Assembly: GCF_015476655.1 (NCBI RefSeq)
Contig: NZ_JABFHF010000003.1
Span: 124,001-188,000 of the forward strand
Origin: Aquiflexum lacus
Lineage (GTDB): Bacteria > Bacteroidota > Bacteroidia > Cytophagales > Cyclobacteriaceae
Length of the DNA: 64,000 bases
Direction: 5' to 3'
Below the pieces are notes generated by a model. It worked only from the letters and a program-made list of their open reading frames with translations, ran no database searches and was not told where the DNA came from. A program made the position numbers and the translations under genes. Shown here piece by piece: positions 35,735-44,656 of this stretch; within the stretch, counting starts at the first letter, position 1, and every line of letters starts with the position of its first letter.

Positions 35735-37600
35735 TTACATCCAGAAAAAATAATAGAGCGTACCTACAATCAATACAATTCCTGCAGCCCCAAGGTTGAA
35801 AGGTGTAGCAGTATTGAAGAGTTCAGGATTGATCTCAAATGCTTTTTCATCAGATGTTTTCATTCTTGTATTGGTAAAGAGTATTATTCCCAGCATCATA
35901 AACAAAGTGGAAAGCATGAAAATGGATTCGATCCCCAAATACTGATAAGGCTCAAACAAAAGTAAGCCCAAAGCAGCCAGGATTAGCCCAAAAATCATAA
36001 AAACATAGCCAAGGGTCAAGATACCCTGATTTTTTCCATAATTTGGATTGATTCCCGTTTTTTTCTCTGAAAAACTTATCAATGAAGCCAAGAAGCATAG
36101 GACAATAAATACGTAGCCCATCCTAAGTATGAAAGGCATCTCGGGGTAAAGCAATTTAAAAACGATGCCTGCTGGTATGGTAGCTATTGCCGTCCATAAC
36201 GCTGCATTAGCAGTAATCTGTCTCCAGAACAATCCCATACAAAAGACAGCAACCACGCCAGGATAAATATATCCTGTGTATTCTTGTATATATTGAAAAA
36301 CCTGATCTAAAGTGCTCAATTTGGGAGCTATGAACATGGCAATCAATAAAGCTACAATTGCAACTATTCTTCCTGTATTTACCAGTTGTTTGTTGTTGGC
36401 ATTTGGATTAAAGTAGGTTCTATAGATGTCCATTGTGAAAATGGTTGAGGTACTGTTGATCATTGAAGCCAGAGAAGAAACAATTGCAGCAGCAAGTGCC
36501 GCAAATGCCAAGCCCCTTACTCCAGCAGGGACGAAGTTTTTGAGCAACCAAGGATAAGCCTCATCCGATTTATCTATAGTGCCTATTTGATCCACAGGTA
36601 CATTGAGCATGAGGGAAAGCTTTTCAGGGCTGAAATCATTGATCAAGACATGTGCTGCGATCCCAGGAATCACCACCAACAACGGAATGAGAATTTTGAG
36701 ATATCCAGCGAAAATGAGTCCTTTTTTTGCTTCTTTGATGCTTTTAGCTGCAAGACCTTTTTGGATAATATATTGGTTAAAACCCCAATAACCAATATTG
36801 GTTAGCCACATGGCACCAAGTATCACAGCTACTCCGGGCAAATCCTGATATGCGTCCTTAAGCCCGCCTTCTCCATCAGGTACCATTAATTGACCTTGTG
36901 GGATGATCATTGAAAAATGATCTCTTCCGCTTTTGAAGATGGTTGAAATACCAGCAAATATTCCATTTCCATCACCCACAGCATCAAGTGCCAGAAATGT
37001 TGTCAACAATCCGCCTCCAATCAATACGATGACTTGTACCACATCTGTCCAAGCTACGGCTTCCAATCCACCATAGATCGAATAGATGCCAGAAAAAATC
37101 AAAAGTCCTATAATTCCATATGCTAAAGGGACCCCCATAATTTTTTCCATGGCCAAAGCACCTAAATAGCTTACTGAAGTTAAATTCACAAATACATAAA
37201 CAAGCAACCAAAAAACCGCAAATGCAGTGCTCACGCTTCGATTGAATCTTTGACTGAGGAATTGAGGCATGGTATAGATACCTTTGTCAAGAAAAACCGG
37301 TAGAAAATATTTGGCAACAATAATCAGTGCTATCGCTGCTATCCATTCATAGGCAGCTATTCCCAAGCCAATTGCAAAACCGGATCCAGAAGTACCAATA
37401 AAATGTTCGGCTGAGATATTTGCTGCGATGAGAGAAGCACCTACAGCCCACCATGTCAAAGATTTATCAGCCAAAAAATACTCCTGTGCCGTTTTTTGAA
37501 CTCCTTTTTTTGTTCTTGACACATATAGTCCAATGGTTACAATGGTTAGGCCATAAAAAACAAAAACTGTATAGTCTAAAGTAGAAAAACCTGAATTCAT
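35735..37600 (-). CDS. SSS-family sodium/sugar symporter (probable L-arabinose transporter)
   Basis: A 621-residue, roughly 14-helix sodium:solute symporter of the SGLT type. Visible segments include YFLADKSLTWWAVGASLIAANIS, EHFIGTSGSGF, GIYSIYGGLEAVAWTDVVQV and AAAIVSSLASMINSTSTIFTMDIY, all typical of sugar-transporting SSS members. First gene of the transporter-araA operon. The AAGTGT-N5-GTAC motif is 54-68 bp upstream of its start. Arabinose as substrate is inferred from the operon. Confidence 0.88.
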   Translation of the reverse strand: MNSGFSTLDYTVFVFYGLTIVTIGLYVSRTKKGVQKTAQEYFLADKSLTWWAVGASLIAANISAEHFIGTSGSGFAIGLGIAAYEWIAAIALIIVAKYFLPVFLDKGIYTMPQFLSQRFNRSVSTAFAVFWLLVYVFVNLTSVSYLGALAMEKIMGVPLAYGIIGLLIFSGIYSIYGGLEAVAWTDVVQVIVLIGGGLLTTFLALDAVGDGNGIFAGISTIFKSGRDHFSMIIPQGQLMVPDGEGGLKDAYQDLPGVAVILGAMWLTNIGYWGFNQYIIQKGLAAKSIKEAKKGLIFAGYLKILIPLLVVIPGIAAHVLINDFSPEKLSLMLNVPVDQIGTIDKSDEAYPWLLKNFVPAGVRGLAFAALAAAIVSSLASMINSTSTIFTMDIYRTYFNPNANNKQLVNTGRIVAIVALLIAMFIAPKLSTLDQVFQYIQEYTGYIYPGVVAVFCMGLFWRQITANAALWTAIATIPAGIVFKLLYPEMPFILRMGYVFIVLCFLASLISFSEKKTGINPNYGKNQGILTLGYVFMIFGLILAALGLLLFEPYQYLGIESIFMLSTLFMMLGIILFTNTRMKTSDEKAFEINPELFNTATPFNLGAAGIVLIVGTLYYFFWM

Positions 37601-37653
37601 GCTCCGGATTTTTAGATTGATAGGTATAAAGGAAGAATAAGTATATTAAATAT

Positions 37654-37668
37654 AAGTGTCATAAGTAC
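37654..37668. promoter_or_regulatory. Candidate AraR operator upstream of the symporter-araA operon
   Basis: AAGTGTCATAAGTAC, followed by AC, fits AAGTGT-N5-GTAC and has GTGT...ACAC dyad symmetry. It lies between the end of the AraR-like gene and the symporter start codon at 37600. Confidence 0.6.
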
Positions 37669-37706
37669 ACCATTTAATTTTAAAAAAAAAATATATGAGT
37701 AATAAA

Positions 37707-38417
37707 TTACTCATTGAGCATTTGAATTTCATTTTTAGGAATGAAATTCAATATGCTTTGTACATTTTCTTTATAAAATTCTTCATCTAAGCTGTAGAAA
37801 AAAGCACCTTTTTTGCTACTTGACTTGTCTTTCTCTTTTTCTTTTTTGAGTAGATTAGTGGACAGGATTTTTCTACTGAAATTTCTCTTATCAATTTTAG
37901 TATCATATAAACCTTCATACATTGCCTGAAGCTGTGGAAGGGTGAATTTTTCAGGAAGGAGCTCAAAAAGGATCGGATGAAATGCTGCTTTGTAGCGCAA
38001 CCTTTCCAAAGCAGTTTTTACCATTTCCTCATGGTCAAAAATGAGTTTGGGTAAATCCTTAATTAAAAACCATCTGGCATGGAAATCATCATTGATCTGT
38101 TGCTGGTATTTTTGAATGTCTATCAATGCCACATAGGCAATAGCCACGACTCGCTCTATAGGGTCTCTATCAGGCTTCCCGAAGACATGTAACTGTTCCA
38201 AATATACATCCTCTAATCCTGTCAATTGTTTGAGGATGCGGTTGGCAGCTTCATCTACTGATTCATTCATCTGCACAAAACCGCCCATAAGGCTCCATTT
38301 TTCCTTCTCGGGAGCAAAGCCTCTCTGTATTAACAATAATTTGTAATCTGATCCATCGAAGCCAAAAATAATGCTATCTACTGCTACCAAAACCCTAGCC
38401 TGATTTGAGTATTTCAT
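37707..38417 (-). CDS. araR: AraR-like Nudix-domain transcriptional regulator
   Basis: A 236-residue NrtR/AraR-type regulator. The Nudix fold covers residues about 7-140 (LVAVDSIIFGFDGSDYKLLL, RGFAPEKEKWSLMGGFVQ), but the Nudix box is degenerate: where a hydrolase has REUxEExGU this has NRILKQLTGL, so it should bind a ligand and not hydrolyse it. Residues about 145-200 form a winged helix (LPEKFTLPQLQAMYEGLYD, KIDKRNFSRKI). Known Bacteroidota AraR proteins of this type respond to L-arabinose and control arabinose utilisation genes. It lies inside the arabinose locus, divergent from the DUF5695-like gene. Confidence 0.88.
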   Translation of the reverse strand: MKYSNQARVLVAVDSIIFGFDGSDYKLLLIQRGFAPEKEKWSLMGGFVQMNESVDEAANRILKQLTGLEDVYLEQLHVFGKPDRDPIERVVAIAYVALIDIQKYQQQINDDFHARWFLIKDLPKLIFDHEEMVKTALERLRYKAAFHPILFELLPEKFTLPQLQAMYEGLYDTKIDKRNFSRKILSTNLLKKEKEKDKSSSKKGAFFYSLDEEFYKENVQSILNFIPKNEIQMLNE

Positions 38418-38524
38418 GTTTCTGAATTTAGAATCGTAAAATTAAGAATTTTAAAATAATCTACCGATATAATAAATAAAACACTTAATTATAGTAAAAA
38501 GAATAAGGAAATCATACATCTTAA

Positions 38525-38542
38525 TCAATATAGTATCAGTAT
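38525..38542 (+). promoter_or_regulatory. Conserved 18-bp promoter element, copy at the DUF5695-like gene
   Basis: TCAATATAGTATCAGTAT matches the element at 41458-41475 at 17 of 18 positions, and both lie exactly 44 bp (start to start) upstream of an AAGTGT-N5-GTAC site. A related sequence (TTAATATGGTATCA) is at 54538-54551. Confidence 0.55.
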
Positions 38543-38568
38543 CGGTTAATCAGACACAGTTTTATTTT

Positions 38569-38583
38569 AAGTGTTTATTGTAC
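38569..38583 (+). promoter_or_regulatory. Candidate AraR operator at the DUF5695-like gene
   Basis: AAGTGTTTATTGTAC fits AAGTGT-N5-GTAC and lies 52 bp upstream of the start codon at 38635, in the region divergent from the AraR-like gene. Confidence 0.6.
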
Positions 38584-38634
38584 GTTTGTAATTGCCAGAC
38601 AATAGTAATCTTTTTATATTTAAATTTAATATTT

Positions 38635-41379
38635 ATGAAATTCAAATCAGACCTATCTCTTAAGTCAATGCAAAGGACAGTAGTTCTTGCAGTTTTACTA
38701 ATAGTGATTTTTGTTTGCCAATCATTAGGTCAAAATATTTGGACAAGAATTGAGAATAGAAATCAGACATTGAATGTGGAAAATCAAACTGAGTTCAGTG
38801 TTGGTGGTCTAAATTTGAAGATTGTAAATGAATCACAGACCGTAGGTGAATTACGGCCTAATATCGACTTAGCATTTGATTTTGTACCCTCTGAATTGCT
38901 GGAAATCAGAAATCGAGATAGTCTATATCATTTGGGTGATGTAAACATAATGCTGCGAAAGAAAAATGACAAGGATTGGATAAGATTTTCATCTGCCAAA
39001 GAGCGCAAATCTGTCAGTCCTTTAGGACCATCAAAGGAATATCTTTTAGGATCTATCCTAAATCCCACTTTAGGAGAAGATTTTCCTATTGAAATTAGGA
39101 GGTATTGGGAGGAAAAGGATGGCCTGCTTTTAATGAGATTTGAAATCATCAATAATAGCCCTTCGGCTGTGGAAATTGGTTATTTAGGATTCCCTATGGT
39201 TTTTGATAATATACTTCACCGAAAAAACCTGGAAGAAGCGCATCTTCAAAAAGTTTTTTACGATCCTTATATGGGTAAAGATGCAGGCTATCTTCAGGTT
39301 GTTAGGTTGAGTGGTAAAGGACCTGTGTTATTGGTGTTGCCAAATGAAAATGCGGGATTTGAAGCCTATAATCCACTTTTGGATGATTTGACTCCAAGAA
39401 GTATCACATTTGAAGGATTTCATGATTGGGTTGTTCACAGCAAAGCACTAGCTGAAACAGAATGGGAAAATGTATCTCCATGGAATAGCCCGACATCAAC
39501 GTATCTTGAACCTGGGGCAAAGCGATCAGTATCTTTTAAATTTGTTTTGGCTGAAAATGTTAAGGAAATAGAAAAAACCTTGTCCGAGCACGAAAGGCCC
39601 GTAGCTGTTGGTATACCCGGTTATGTCATGCCTATGGATATTGTCGGTAAATTATTTTTGAACTCCCCAAGTGAAATCAAAGAAATGACCATTGAGCCCG
39701 AGAATGCTATTGAGATTAAGAGAATAGGTAAGAGCAAATCTGGGATGTGGACAGAATTTCAGGTCAATGGGAAATCATGGGGAAGAAGTAGGATTACCAT
39801 TGAATATGAAAATGGGGAAAAGCAAACCATACATTATAATGTCATCAAACCTGAGAAAGAGGTAATCGCTGATTTTGGGAGATTCTTGACTACCGAACAA
39901 TGGTATGAAAACGATCAGGATTTATTCGGTAGGCATAACTCGGTGATATCCTATGATATTGAGGAAAATGCCAAAGTATTGGAAGATAGCAGGGCTTGGA
40001 TTCCCGGACTAAGTGATGAAGCGGGAGCCGGTTCTTGGCTTGCAGCGATGATGAAGCAGGTAATTCAGCCAAATAAAGGAGAGATGGAAAAGCTATCCAA
40101 ATTTTATTTTGAGACACTTTGGGGAGGTATTCAGTATAGCGAAGGTCCAAAAAAATATGGCGTAAGAAAAAGCATGTTTTATTATGAACCAGAGAAATTT
40201 CCCGAAGGTACTTACAGTAAAGATATCAACTACGGAACTTGGGCAGCCTGGGATCAAGAACAGGCTGAATCAACAGGTAGATCTTATAATTACCCACACG
40301 TTGCCGCAGCGCATTGGGTAATGTACAGGTTGTCAAGGTTTCATAAAAATCTTGTCGATCAAGAATCATGGGAATGGTATTTGGAAAATGCATTTCATAC
40401 TGCTAAAGCGATGGTGGAACAGGCACCCCATTATGCACAATACGGTCAAATGGAAGGTACAATTTTCTTAATGATTTTAAAAGATCTACAAAGAGAGGGT
40501 ATGGTTAATATGGCTCAAGAATTAGAGGACTTAATGAGGAAGAGAGCTGATATTTGGGCAGCGCTTGCTTATCCTTTTGGCAGTGAAATGCCCTGGGATT
40601 CTACCGGTCAAGAAGAAGTATATATGTGGTCAGATTATTTTGGATTTGATGAAAAATCTGAAGTTACCCTCAATGCAATTTTGGCTTATATGCCAACAGT
40701 TCCGCATTGGGGCTATAATGGGAGTGCAAGAAGATATTGGGATTTTGTGTACGGAGGCAAATTACGAAGAATTGAAAGGCAATTACACCATTATGGATCT
40801 GCTTTGAATTCCATTCCTGTTTTGAGTGCTTATCACAAAAATCCTGAAGATCTTTATTTGTTAAGAGTAGGTTATGGCGGTGTATTAGGGGGGATTTCTA
40901 ATATTACCCAAAATGGTTTTGGACCTGCAGCATTTCATTCATTTCCAAATACCTTAAAAATAGATGGCTACTCTGGGGATTATGGTTCAGGATTTTTTGG
41001 ATATGCTGTAAACTCACGAAGTTATCTTGTATTACATGAAGATTTTGGTTGGTTGGGATTTGGAGGAAATGTGAAAGAGGAAAAGGACTGGATCAATTTA
41101 GAAATAAAAAACGCATCAAGGTCTGCCGTATGGATAGGGCCAGAAAAAATTCTATTGGAATTGGATGCCGGAAATTTTGAAAGCGTACGCTACAATCAGA
41201 AATCCAAAGAAATAGAATTGATTTTTTCTCCAAAATCCACCTTTAAAGATAAGGTTTATCTGAAACAAAATGACAAGGTCGGAAAGGTATATAAGCCTGA
41301 TATCCAATATCCGGTAGAGAATGGATCTTATGTAATTGAGCTAAAGAGTGAAAGATTAAAGTTGATACTTGAAAAGTGA
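38635..41379 (+). CDS. Secreted DUF5695-like protein, probable arabinoside-processing enzyme
   Basis: A 914-residue secreted protein. I chose the ATG at 38635 because it gives a signal peptide (hydrophobic VVLAVLLIVIFVCQSLGQ); an earlier ATG at 38578 lies within the promoter motif region. The N-terminal half is beta-rich (FSVGGLNLKIVNES, RYWEEKDGLLLMRFEIINN); the C-terminal half looks like an alpha/alpha barrel (YNYPHVAAAHWVMYRLSRFH, GQMEGTIFLMILKDL, HHYGSALNSIPVLSAYHK). This resembles DUF5695-type proteins, but I cannot confirm the family without a search. Context and the shared operator suggest a glycoside hydrolase or lyase of the arabinose locus; no catalytic residue is assigned. Confidence 0.65.
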   Translation: MKFKSDLSLKSMQRTVVLAVLLIVIFVCQSLGQNIWTRIENRNQTLNVENQTEFSVGGLNLKIVNESQTVGELRPNIDLAFDFVPSELLEIRNRDSLYHLGDVNIMLRKKNDKDWIRFSSAKERKSVSPLGPSKEYLLGSILNPTLGEDFPIEIRRYWEEKDGLLLMRFEIINNSPSAVEIGYLGFPMVFDNILHRKNLEEAHLQKVFYDPYMGKDAGYLQVVRLSGKGPVLLVLPNENAGFEAYNPLLDDLTPRSITFEGFHDWVVHSKALAETEWENVSPWNSPTSTYLEPGAKRSVSFKFVLAENVKEIEKTLSEHERPVAVGIPGYVMPMDIVGKLFLNSPSEIKEMTIEPENAIEIKRIGKSKSGMWTEFQVNGKSWGRSRITIEYENGEKQTIHYNVIKPEKEVIADFGRFLTTEQWYENDQDLFGRHNSVISYDIEENAKVLEDSRAWIPGLSDEAGAGSWLAAMMKQVIQPNKGEMEKLSKFYFETLWGGIQYSEGPKKYGVRKSMFYYEPEKFPEGTYSKDINYGTWAAWDQEQAESTGRSYNYPHVAAAHWVMYRLSRFHKNLVDQESWEWYLENAFHTAKAMVEQAPHYAQYGQMEGTIFLMILKDLQREGMVNMAQELEDLMRKRADIWAALAYPFGSEMPWDSTGQEEVYMWSDYFGFDEKSEVTLNAILAYMPTVPHWGYNGSARRYWDFVYGGKLRRIERQLHHYGSALNSIPVLSAYHKNPEDLYLLRVGYGGVLGGISNITQNGFGPAAFHSFPNTLKIDGYSGDYGSGFFGYAVNSRSYLVLHEDFGWLGFGGNVKEEKDWINLEIKNASRSAVWIGPEKILLELDAGNFESVRYNQKSKEIELIFSPKSTFKDKVYLKQNDKVGKVYKPDIQYPVENGSYVIELKSERLKLILEK

Positions 41380-41401
41380 TTTTTACACTTATTAAAAAAC
41401 C

Positions 41402-41427
41402 AAAGAGCTACATTTTGTAGCTTTTTA
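41402..41427 (+). terminator. Terminator after the DUF5695-like gene
   Basis: AGCTACA and TGTAGCT form a 7-bp stem with a TTT loop followed by a T-rich tail, 23 bp after the stop codon. Confidence 0.75.
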
Positions 41428-41457
41428 TTTTTTTAATATTAAACCTTTTTAATCTAG

Positions 41458-41475
41458 TCAATATAGTATTAGTAT
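41458..41475 (+). promoter_or_regulatory. Conserved 18-bp promoter element, copy at susC
   Basis: TCAATATAGTATTAGTAT differs at one base from the copy at 38525-38542, with the same 44-bp offset to the downstream AAGTGT-N5-GTAC site. Confidence 0.55.
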
Positions 41476-41501
41476 TTATCATTTCTGTATAATTTCCGCA
41501 T

Positions 41502-41516
41502 AAGTGTTTTTAGTAC
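41502..41516 (+). promoter_or_regulatory. Candidate AraR operator at susC
   Basis: AAGTGTTTTTAGTAC, followed by AT, fits AAGTGT-N5-GTAC and lies 87-101 bp upstream of the SusC start codon. Confidence 0.6.
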
Positions 41517-41602
41517 ATTTATAATATTCATTTTCTATAAAAAAATCATTTCGTGATTTAGAATTATGAATGTAACTCAATTAACTACATCATTTAACCG
41601 AA

Positions 41603-44600
41603 ATGCTTATGAAACATTTTACAAAATTTGTCAGCATGCTAGTAATAGTAGGGCTAGTAGGGGCCGGACCGACCATTTCAGTATGGGCGTCAAGTTCAGG
41701 TCCAAATGAATCTGGTTCAAACTCCTCCTTTAGCAAATTATCTGATCGGGATTTTGATAGAACAATCAGGGGAGTGATTACTTCTTCTGATGATGGTTTA
41801 CCAATGCCAGGTGTGAGTGTTCTTCTTAAAGGCACTACAAGAGGAACCGCCACGGATATTGATGGTGCATACTCCATTACTACACCCGATGAAGGTGCAA
41901 TTCTGGTTTTTAGTTTTATCGGATTCAAAACGCAAGAGGTTGCTGTGACAAATTCTTCTGTCCTCAATTTAAAAATGGAACTTGACCTCACTGCAATGCA
42001 AGAAGTGGTAGTAGTGGGATATGGAACCATGAGAAAAGGAGACATCACCTCAGCGGTAGCACAGGTCAAACCTGAGGAATTCATCACCGGAGCTGTAAGA
42101 AATGCGGGGGAACTGCTGCGAGGTAAAGTTGCAGGGCTTGCTATCAGTACGCCAACTGGGGATCCGTCGGCTGGACCTGAGATATCCCTTAGAGGTATTA
42201 CATCCGTATTTGGGTCATCAGCACCTTTAGTTTTGATTGATGGATATCCGGGAAGCTTAAATGTGATTTCTCCTATGGATATTGAATCTGTCGAAGTATT
42301 AAAAGATGCTTCTGCATCAGCAATTTATGGAGCCAGAGGAAAAAACGGTGTCATCTTAATCACTACTAAACAAGGTAAATCAGGTAAGCCTACTGTTGAA
42401 TACTCAAATTTTATGTCCACGAGTAATTTCGTGAGAACTGCTGATTTTATGTCAGCGACTGATATGAGAGGCTTTATAGATCAAGGTTTGATAGATCCTT
42501 CCAACGATTTGGGAGGTGACACTGATTGGCTAGGGGAAATAACAAGAGATGTTCCGTTTAATCACTTTCACAATGTTTCTTTAAGAGGCGGCACGGAGCA
42601 GACCAAGTATGTGGCCAATATGAGTTATCAGAATGAGTTAGGTGCATTTTATGGATCTGCGAATGAGGAATTTAAATTTAGAATGGACCTTACACAGTTT
42701 TTCGCAAACAATAAGGTTAAGGTAAACATGAATGTTTTGAAAGGTATCCAGAACATTGACGCTAGATTTGGAGGATGGGCATATCGTCAGGCACTTATCC
42801 GAAACCCAACAGACAGGGTTTTCAATGATGATGGCCGCTATCAGGAAAGACCCGAACAGTTCCAATATGAGAACCCATTGGCATTGATCAATGAGCAGGA
42901 TTATAAAAATGTAAATGATTGGTTATGGTTGACAGGTTCGGCTTCTTATTTCCCTGTTCCTGAACTTGAGTTGAAAGTAGTAGGCTCTCAACACCGGTCC
43001 ACAAATGATTTTGGTAGTTATCAGACAAGAAACCACATCTCAACGATTAGAGATAACAGAAATGGGGTTGCCAATGTGAGTAACTCCCTAACAGTTGAAA
43101 ATTTCCTTGATCTGACTGCTGATTATCAGAAAATCATAGGTGACCACAGGGTTCATGGGATGGTTGGATACAGTTATATTGATTGGGTCAATACGGGCAT
43201 GGCAACCAGTAATTTCGGTTTTCCATCTGATGTATTTTCTTTCAGAAACATCCAACAGGGTACTGCTTTAAGACAAGGTTTGGTAGGGACATTTGCAAAC
43301 TCATCTTTTTCAGACTGGAAACTGATAGGATTTTTTGCGAGAGCAGGATATGGCTTCAAGGACAAATATAATATTCTCGGTAGTTTGAGATATGAAGGTT
43401 CTTCAAGATTCGGAACAAATCAAAAATGGGGATTATTCCCAGCTGTCTCAGCAGGTTGGACTATCAGTAATGAAGGCTTCCTGAAAAGCTCATCGGTAGT
43501 GGATTTCTTGAAGATTAGAGTCGGATATGGAGAAACTGGATCTGTTTCTACTGGACCCTACCAATCTTTGACCAGGTATGCCTATAGTCCAACGCAGTTT
43601 TATTTTGATGGCCAGAATTGGGTAAGCGTTTTGAATCCAGTTGCAAATCCAAATCCAAATTTGGGATGGGAAACCAATATTGAATATAACATTGGTTTGG
43701 ATTTCAATCTTTGGAAAAATAAGCTTAGCGGTTCAATTGATTATTATGACAGGACCTTACAGAATTTAGTTTATAGTTATCCAGTACCTGTACCACCAAA
43801 TTTGGTTGGCACTACCTTGGCAAATGCTGCCGCCATGCGAAATTCAGGAATGGAAGTAGCATTCAACTCTGATCTGATCAAAAAGGAAAAAATTGAATGG
43901 AGAGCCAATGTCAATTTCAGCGTCAATACAAATGAATTGACTCGTTTGTCCAGTGAGGAATTTCAATTAAGAAATGATTTCTTCTTTACAGGAGGAACAG
44001 GTGATCCAATTCAATTAAGCACACACAAAGTGGAAGAAGGTCAGCCAATCGGTTCATTCTTTGGATTTAAAAGTGTTGGCGTTGTAAATGATCCTTCTGA
44101 TCCTGCGAGAAATGGAACTTGGTTGATAGAGGGACAAGACGGAGAAATCAAATCCATTTTGGATGCCAACCCGGATGATAGACAAATTTTAGGAAACGGT
44201 ATGCCCAAATATTTCCTGAATTTCAACAATTATATCAGGATTGATAAATTTGACATCAATGTCACCATGAGGGGTGCATTTAAGTACCAGATTCTGAACT
44301 TCCAAAGGATGTTCTATGAAAATCCCAATATTGTTTACAACAGATTAAACTCCTCCTTCGATCCTATTGATGGACAGATTTTGAGAAGCCCTCAGTCCTA
44401 TGTCAGTCATTACATAGAAAATGGGGATTTCTTGAAAATTGATAACGTATCAGTTGGGTATAATATTCCAACAGAAACATCAAGGTTCTTCACCAGTGCC
44501 AGGGTTTACGTTGCAGGTTCCAACTTATTTACATTTACCAATTATCAAGGACTTGATCCTGAAGTACCAAGAGCTGGATTAGCTCCAGGAAATGACGGTC

Positions 44601-44656
44601 GTGACAAATTTCCCACACTAAGGATTTTCACAATAGGAACAGATCTTAGATTTTAA
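41603..44656 (+). CDS. susC: SusC-like TonB-dependent outer-membrane transporter
   Basis: A 1017-residue SusC/RagA-family porin (ATG at 41609 is an equal start candidate). It has a signal peptide, an N-terminal carboxypeptidase-regulatory-like domain (RTIRGVITSSDDGLPMPGVS ... DGAYSIT), the TonB box region (MQEVVVVGYGTMRKGDI), a plug domain (GKVAGLAISTPTGDPSAGPE, DASASAIYGARGKNGVILIT) and a 22-strand barrel ending in FTIGTDLRF. It imports oligosaccharides across the outer membrane with SusD, powered by TonB. The SusD gene follows without any gap. The substrate is inferred to be an arabinose-containing glycan from the neighbouring enzymes and the shared operator. Confidence 0.95.
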   Translation: MLMKHFTKFVSMLVIVGLVGAGPTISVWASSSGPNESGSNSSFSKLSDRDFDRTIRGVITSSDDGLPMPGVSVLLKGTTRGTATDIDGAYSITTPDEGAILVFSFIGFKTQEVAVTNSSVLNLKMELDLTAMQEVVVVGYGTMRKGDITSAVAQVKPEEFITGAVRNAGELLRGKVAGLAISTPTGDPSAGPEISLRGITSVFGSSAPLVLIDGYPGSLNVISPMDIESVEVLKDASASAIYGARGKNGVILITTKQGKSGKPTVEYSNFMSTSNFVRTADFMSATDMRGFIDQGLIDPSNDLGGDTDWLGEITRDVPFNHFHNVSLRGGTEQTKYVANMSYQNELGAFYGSANEEFKFRMDLTQFFANNKVKVNMNVLKGIQNIDARFGGWAYRQALIRNPTDRVFNDDGRYQERPEQFQYENPLALINEQDYKNVNDWLWLTGSASYFPVPELELKVVGSQHRSTNDFGSYQTRNHISTIRDNRNGVANVSNSLTVENFLDLTADYQKIIGDHRVHGMVGYSYIDWVNTGMATSNFGFPSDVFSFRNIQQGTALRQGLVGTFANSSFSDWKLIGFFARAGYGFKDKYNILGSLRYEGSSRFGTNQKWGLFPAVSAGWTISNEGFLKSSSVVDFLKIRVGYGETGSVSTGPYQSLTRYAYSPTQFYFDGQNWVSVLNPVANPNPNLGWETNIEYNIGLDFNLWKNKLSGSIDYYDRTLQNLVYSYPVPVPPNLVGTTLANAAAMRNSGMEVAFNSDLIKKEKIEWRANVNFSVNTNELTRLSSEEFQLRNDFFFTGGTGDPIQLSTHKVEEGQPIGSFFGFKSVGVVNDPSDPARNGTWLIEGQDGEIKSILDANPDDRQILGNGMPKYFLNFNNYIRIDKFDINVTMRGAFKYQILNFQRMFYENPNIVYNRLNSSFDPIDGQILRSPQSYVSHYIENGDFLKIDNVSVGYNIPTETSRFFTSARVYVAGSNLFTFTNYQGLDPEVPRAGLAPGNDGRDKFPTLRIFTIGTDLRF

